Assembly (NCBI RefSeq): GCF_022458985.1
Contig: NC_061771.1
Span: 22,269,501 to 22,333,500 of the forward strand
Source: Mugil cephalus
Lineage: Eukaryota > Chordata > Actinopteri > Mugiliformes > Mugilidae
Direction: 5' to 3'
Length of the DNA: 64,000 bases
Of this stretch, positions 59,640 through 64,000 are shown one piece after another; within the stretch, counting starts at the first letter, position 1; each line of letters begins with the position of its first letter. Under the pieces are notes generated by a model, which was given only the letters and a program-made list of their open reading frames with translations, was not told the DNA's origin and made no database searches. The position numbers and the translations under genes are program-made.

Positions 59640-60630
59640 TGTTAGTGACGCAGGAAAAAATAGTTCATGCATTTGTGTCTTCCAGGCTGGATTATTGTAA
59701 CTCATTACTGTCTGACTGTCCAAATAGCTCTTCAAAAAGCTTCCAATTGATTCAAAACACTGCAGCAAGAGCACTGACGGGAATTAGCAAGAGAGACCAC
59801 ATTACCTCAGTTTAAGCTTCTCTTCATTGGCTCCCTTTAAAATCTAGAATTGAATTTAAATCCTCCTCCTTACATACAAGGCCCTGAAAGGCCTAGCTCC
59901 ATAATATATGAAAGATCTCATAGTACCATACTGTCCCAACAGATCACTACGATCTCTAAGTGCAGGTCTACTTGTGTAGTACTTCATTTTCCAAAAGTAA
60001 AGTAGGAGGTAGAGCCTTCAGCTATCAGACTCCTCTCCTATGGAGCCAGCTCCCAGTTTGGATTCTGGAGGCAGACACAGTCTCTACTTTTAAGGTCAGG
60101 CTTAAGACTTTCCTTTTTGATAAAGTTCATAGTTAGGACTGGACTTAACCATCCCTTAGTTATGCTGCTATAGGCCTAGGCTGCAGGGGGACGATGCACT
60201 GAGGACATGTCCTCTCCTCTCTCTTCTCTGACTCCTTTCCTCCAATATCTTATAATTTATTTTCCACCTCTTATAATCTATTTTCTGTTACTAACTGCTG
60301 TGTCTCACTCTCTCCCCTCGCCCTCCCTCCCCCTCCATCTCCTTGTGAGGGTCTCTGGTCTGGAGTGCTGTGTAGTTTGTTTATCTTGTTTCTCCTGTTC
60401 TTCTTTTCTCTCTGTCTTCTCTGTTTCTACCCGGCTGGCCTTTTGGCAGACGGGTCCCTCCATATGGGCTGGGTTCTGCTCAAGGTTTCTTCCTGTTAAA
60501 AGGGAGTCTTTCCTTGCCACCGTCGCCCTCGACTTGCTCTGGAGGTTGCAGGTCGGTTTTTGTAAAGAGTCTTTAGACAATTTGTATTGTTATTGGCGCT
60601 ATATAAATAAAATTGAATTCAATTGAACCA
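59640..60630 (+). mobile_element. L2-like LINE, 3' fragment
   Basis: The broken + frame reads LDYCNSLLSDCPN, then QLIQNTAARALTGISKRDHI and LHWLPLK, the C-terminal part of a fish L2/CR1-group reverse transcriptase. It is followed by the 3' UTR and the characteristic end GGCGCTATATAAATAAAATT GAATTCAATTG. Several frameshifts, so it is dead. The short ORF at 60,207-60,626 is only its 3' UTR. Confidence 0.75.
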
Positions 60631-60639
60631 TAATACAAA

Positions 60640-61985
60640 CCATGTGGAAATAAACATCGTATATGTGTCTGGTACCAAGACATCAGCACTCAAACCTGAC
60701 GAATGAGGTGCTGAAACATCTGGGATTAGACAAGTCTGTCTTCTGTCTCTTATCTGGGTGCGGCTCAGGGAAGCCCAGGTGGCCCTCTCCCCGGTCACTT
60801 CCGCCAGCTCCTCGGGAGGAATCCCCGGGCACTCAGATGGGAGATATAATCCCTCTATTGTGTACTTGGCCAGCCCTGAGGCTTCCTTCCTTTCTTCCAC
60901 CCGAAACTCTATAATTGGAGGCTTCTGGGAGGCATCCTTATTCGATGCCCAAACCACCTCAACTGATATCTCTCAACGTGACTGTTAAGACTTTAGTTAC
61001 CTTGAGGTGTGTATTTCCTCCTCTCTTATTCTCTTAGGTCTCAGCTTGTAAAACACAAATGCTCCTTCCTAAAAGGAGTTGTTTTGGCTTGTCTACAACT
61101 TTGCACACTTAGATAGTAAAGATAGACTCAAGAGTTGTCACATTCCTTTAAAACCAGATATGGCCGGCTATTGTGCATAGCTGGACTATCCTTTTCCAAA
61201 AGGTATAAATATCCTGGGCTGCAGGAGAGGAAAATATCCTCCTTAACATGATGGAACACTGGTGCTACTCCGAGCTCTTCCTGTTTGCCCAAAGTTCATG
61301 GCCATAGGTAAGGGCCTTTCCACTTAGCTCTCTGACCACGACAGACCATTCAAGCGCCCACATCACTGCAGACGCCGCTCCGATCCGTCTGTAAAACTTG
61401 AACCCCTCCACTTGAGGCAGGACCTCCTCCGACTGGGGACCATGGCCTCAGACTTAGAGGTGCTGACCTTCATCCCAGCCACATCACACTCAGCTACGAA
61501 CTGCCCCAGTAGGAGCTGGAGGTCGCAGTTTGCTGAAGCTAAGAGGACCACATAAACCACAAAAAGCAGGGACGAGATCTTCCGATCACCGAACTAGACA
61601 CCCTCCACCACCCGGCTGCACCTGGAGATTCTGTCCATAAAAGTCATGAACAGAACTGGTGACAAAGGGCAGCCAACCATCGATCGCACCCTCTTTTCCA
61701 GCACCTTGGTATAGACTTTCCCAGGGAGGCTGAGGTGTGTGATCCACCTTTAGTTGGAATACGCCCTCTGGTCCCCTTTCAGGTTGGGACCACCACCCCG
61801 GTCTGCCATTCCAGAGGTGCTGCCCCCTGATGTCCACACAGTGTTGTGGTGGCGTGTCAACCAGGACAGCCCTACAACATCCAGAGCCTTTAGATACCCA
61901 GGGAAGATCTCACCTTGTCCTGGAGCTCAGGTGCCAAGGAGTTGTTTCACTGCCTCATCAACCCCAGGTCCTCTGGCTCTGTTTC
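60640..61985 (-). mobile_element. LINE fragment (Rex1/RTE-like group), antisense
   Basis: The minus strand has reverse-transcriptase pieces: LLASANCDLQLLLGQFVAEC with DVAGMKVSTSKSEAMV (61,363-61,560), and nearer the 3' end GLYLPSECPGIPPEELAEVT with GERATWASL (60,619-60,957). Several internal gaps and frameshifts. The exact clade is not settled. A second AAATTGAATTGAA stretch at about 61,990 matches the L2 tail at 60,608, which suggests insertion within that tail. Confidence 0.65.
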
Positions 61986-62059
61986 TAGTTGAGTTGAAAT
62001 TGAATTGAACACGGGTCTCCATTTAAAATAATTCCGCTGTGGCTATTTTTCACTCATCA

Positions 62060-62718
62060 ATTATTATTGCGCTGTTTTCAAAGTTCACGCTGTATTTCAT
62101 TCTTAAACATTCGCCATATCTGTGAAGAATAGAATCAGAACATCATGTTACGCGATACCAGCTGAATGACAAGACTTTACAGACACACTTTACAACTACT
62201 GCACCCTTGTATTAAGATTTTACATTCTTAAAACTGCTGTAATCATGTTAACAGTATAAACTAATAAAACGGCCATATGCACTGCGTGTGGAGGACGCTT
62301 AATGCATTGATTATCTCATATAAAATGATCATTCTTTAACTGGAGAGTAAAAAAACTGAATGTTGGTATTGTGTTGAGACTCACAGAGAATAAATTGGAG
62401 ACATTTTAAGGGTGTAACTGCTCACATTGACCATATCAGGACTTCCAGGAAATGATAATAAAAATCCACTGGGAAGTCAAGGAATGTCCTGTGGCTCTGA
62501 TCTGTTTCAGCACAAAACGTCACAAATCTTCAGGGAGATTTTGACTTGTGTGTATAATCACCAAAAGACCTGTTGATGTTATGGATCCATACATCCTAAT
62601 GACTGATGAATGTGTGTGTGTCAAACCAGTGTGTTCACCTTAACCCCAGCAGGCTACAATGAAAAAAGTGCACTGAATACGTACAGTCAAACAATCAGTT
62701 CAGCTCCAGTCAGTGACT
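62060..62718 (+). repeat. Array upstream module before G7
   Basis: Begins with the same sequence as 42,520 (TCACGCTGTATTTCATTCTT), includes TAACTGGAGAGTAAAAAAAC and the RPVDVMDPYILMTDECV frame, and ends at CAGTCAGTGA, where foreign sequence is inserted. Confidence 0.65.
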
Positions 62719-63300
62719 TAAGCAATATTATAAGTAATATATAAGTAATATTGTGATTATACAACAATTACCAACAAAATAAAGTGTGTAATTAAATATA
62801 TATTCATGTTGATGGACATTTTGCTCTCAAAATTTTGTTTTTTTTGCGAGCGTGCTTCCCGTTTCCATGGAAATAAATGGGGTCTGACTAATAACTGGAA
62901 CACATCAGTCACGTCAGTAGACTCCTATGTGTAATTCTGTTCAGCTCTTCTTTTGTCACAGTTGTGAAAATCTACATCTTGCTTGGTGGTTTTCAGATAG
63001 TCCTGGAAACATCTGACTGCCCAAGACATTGATCTGGCCATGGTCCATTCATTCCTGGACAATTCCAGTTGATTCAGTTCTTTATCCGAAATAGGCACAA
63101 TTCTTTCTTTGTATTTTTTATTTTATTTTGGTTATTCTCATCCTCCTCCAACCATTCATCAAAACTGAGACCACCAAATAAATCGAAATTTACAACAAAC
63201 CAATCCATTTCGTAGTGTATTTTTCAGCTGCTTCCTGCTCCAGCTCTGACAGTTACAGTGTTACAGTGTTGGAGATGGATACAATGATGCCACAGACTTG
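62719..63300. other. Insertion of unknown origin upstream of G7
   Basis: About 0.58 kb absent from the other copies, between CAGTCAGTGA and GCAACTGTTCTACCACAAAG. AT-rich, with TAAGTAATAT repeats at its left. Just before its end, the frame GYNDATDLTEQLFYHKVYHG runs on into conserved flank sequence. Not recognised. Confidence 0.5.
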
Positions 63301-63936
63301 ACAGAGCAACTGTTCTACCACAAAGTCTATCACGGGAGAGAGGGGACAGACTTGTACTGCTTCTGGTCCCCTGACAATTCGCTGGCACACATTCACATGT
63401 CAGCGGCTTTGATGACTTGACTTGAAAGGAAAAGAGTGGATGGGTGGTGTAAAACCATGGTACTTTCCCAACATTGTTTCTTGAATTTCAAGAAAGTGAA
63501 AGCTCTGTGACAGCCCCTTTTTGAGTGTGTGCCAAACGGCTTCATTTGATCCCCAGAAACTTGCTTCAGTACGATTTGCGATCTGCGTTTTTCTCTTGGC
63601 TGTTCTGCATGTCCACCATGTGTCCAGCTGTGGTGAGTACAGAGTTGTCACCTTTATTGTCTTGAGTCTATTCTGTGTACAAAGTACTCAGCGATTTGCT
63701 TTGTAGGGTTTGCCTCGAAGACCTGCAGTTCATCTGCGTTTAATTTTTTTCTGCGTTTCCTTTGGGTATTCTTTCTCCTGTGATTGTGTTATTGCAGCGT
63801 GTTCGACAAATTTAGTAGTCATTAGCAGATGGTGACAACTCTACATCTTGAAAAAGAATAATCGGTGAAATCAGTGAAGATCAGATCTTTCTTACTGGCA
63901 TTGAGATGCATGGATGCACTGACCTGGATGTAACTG
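63301..63936 (+). pseudogene. G7: ICAM-like gene relic
   Basis: The promoter has lost the TTTC cluster (CACACATTCACATG). The signal exon equivalent, 63,574-63,632, has ATT instead of ATG and a +1 change. The intron is followed at about 63,916 by a deletion that fuses ATGCATGGATG to CACTGACCTGG, removing nearly all of domain 1 and its acceptor. The last bases of domain 1 run into the CACTA-like element. Confidence 0.8.
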
Positions 63937-64000
63937 CACTGTAAAAAAAAAAAATCTTTAAAAAACGGTAAATTTCTGGCAGCAGGGGCGCCATAAAAAT
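63937..64000. mobile_element. CACTA-like element, left end (runs off the window)
   Basis: CACTGTAAAAAAA followed by ACGGTAAATTTCTGGCAGCA, the same left end and the same exon insertion point (after AACTG) as 49,071. The rest lies beyond the window. Confidence 0.8.

Noticed and set aside
60207-60626. 139-residue Leu-rich + ORF
   Set aside because: It lies in the 3' UTR and tail of the L2-like LINE, with no independent coding evidence.
22697-64000. The array's inverted and tandem structure as an assembly artefact
   Set aside because: Not fully excluded. However, copies differ by many substitutions, carry distinct indels, and have one paralogue-specific TA insertion, which a simple collapse or mis-join would not create.
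1-64000. tRNA, rRNA, CRISPR, operon or phage features
   Set aside because: No cloverleaf with A/B boxes, no regularly spaced short repeats and no Shine-Dalgarno gene strings were seen. The window is eukaryotic.

Overview
This window is vertebrate nuclear DNA, almost certainly from a ray-finned (teleost) fish. It is AT-rich, has many short exons with GT-AG introns, and carries mobile-element classes typical of fish (hAT, pogo-like, CACTA/EnSpm-like, L2-like and a second LINE). There are no bacterial operons, tRNA, rRNA or CRISPR structures. All calls were made by reading the sequence; no database search was run.

Region 1 (1-21,690, + strand): most of gtf3c1, the largest subunit of transcription factor TFIIIC. 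The first exons lie upstream of the window. I could place 33 exons from 119 to the stop at 21,489. Their lengths add up to one continuous reading frame of about 1,853 residues. A poly(A) signal lies at 21,671. Introns hold a GT microsatellite, a TTAA-flanked MITE and its relative, and a Tc1 relic.

Region 2 (22,700-64,000): a tandem array of a small gene family that I read as secreted or GPI-anchored ICAM-like immunoglobulin proteins. The ancestral gene has four exons with phase-1 introns: signal peptide (58 nt), Ig domain 1 with paired-cysteine ICAM features (about 261 nt), Ig domain 2 (333 nt), and a Thr-rich stalk plus hydrophobic GPI-type tail. I number eight copies G0 to G7. Only G4 (43,700-47,287) and G6 (56,826-58,804) are structurally complete. 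G5 is split by a 5-kb CACTA-like element, G3 has lost domain 1 and its GPI tail, G2 is cut inside domain 1, and G0, G1 and G7 are relics. Promoters share a TATA-like box about 107 bp before the ATG. Most also carry one to three TTTC repeats that look like an interferon-stimulated response element.

The array has been rearranged repeatedly. Two large inverted repeats (arms about 1.6 kb and 1.0-1.6 kb) surround orphan stalk exons and hAT relics in 24.7-37.3 kb. A pogo-like element at 40.8 kb has its empty site preserved in paralogous copies. A retroposon carrying an unrecognised membrane/coiled-coil ORF sits in the last intron of G4. Two LINE fragments separate G6 from G7.

Together the second region looks like a fast-evolving, birth-and-death family of cell-surface adhesion or immune receptors. 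The most interesting detail is that the residue aligned with the integrin-binding Glu of ICAM domain 1 is Glu in broken copies and Val in the two complete genes.
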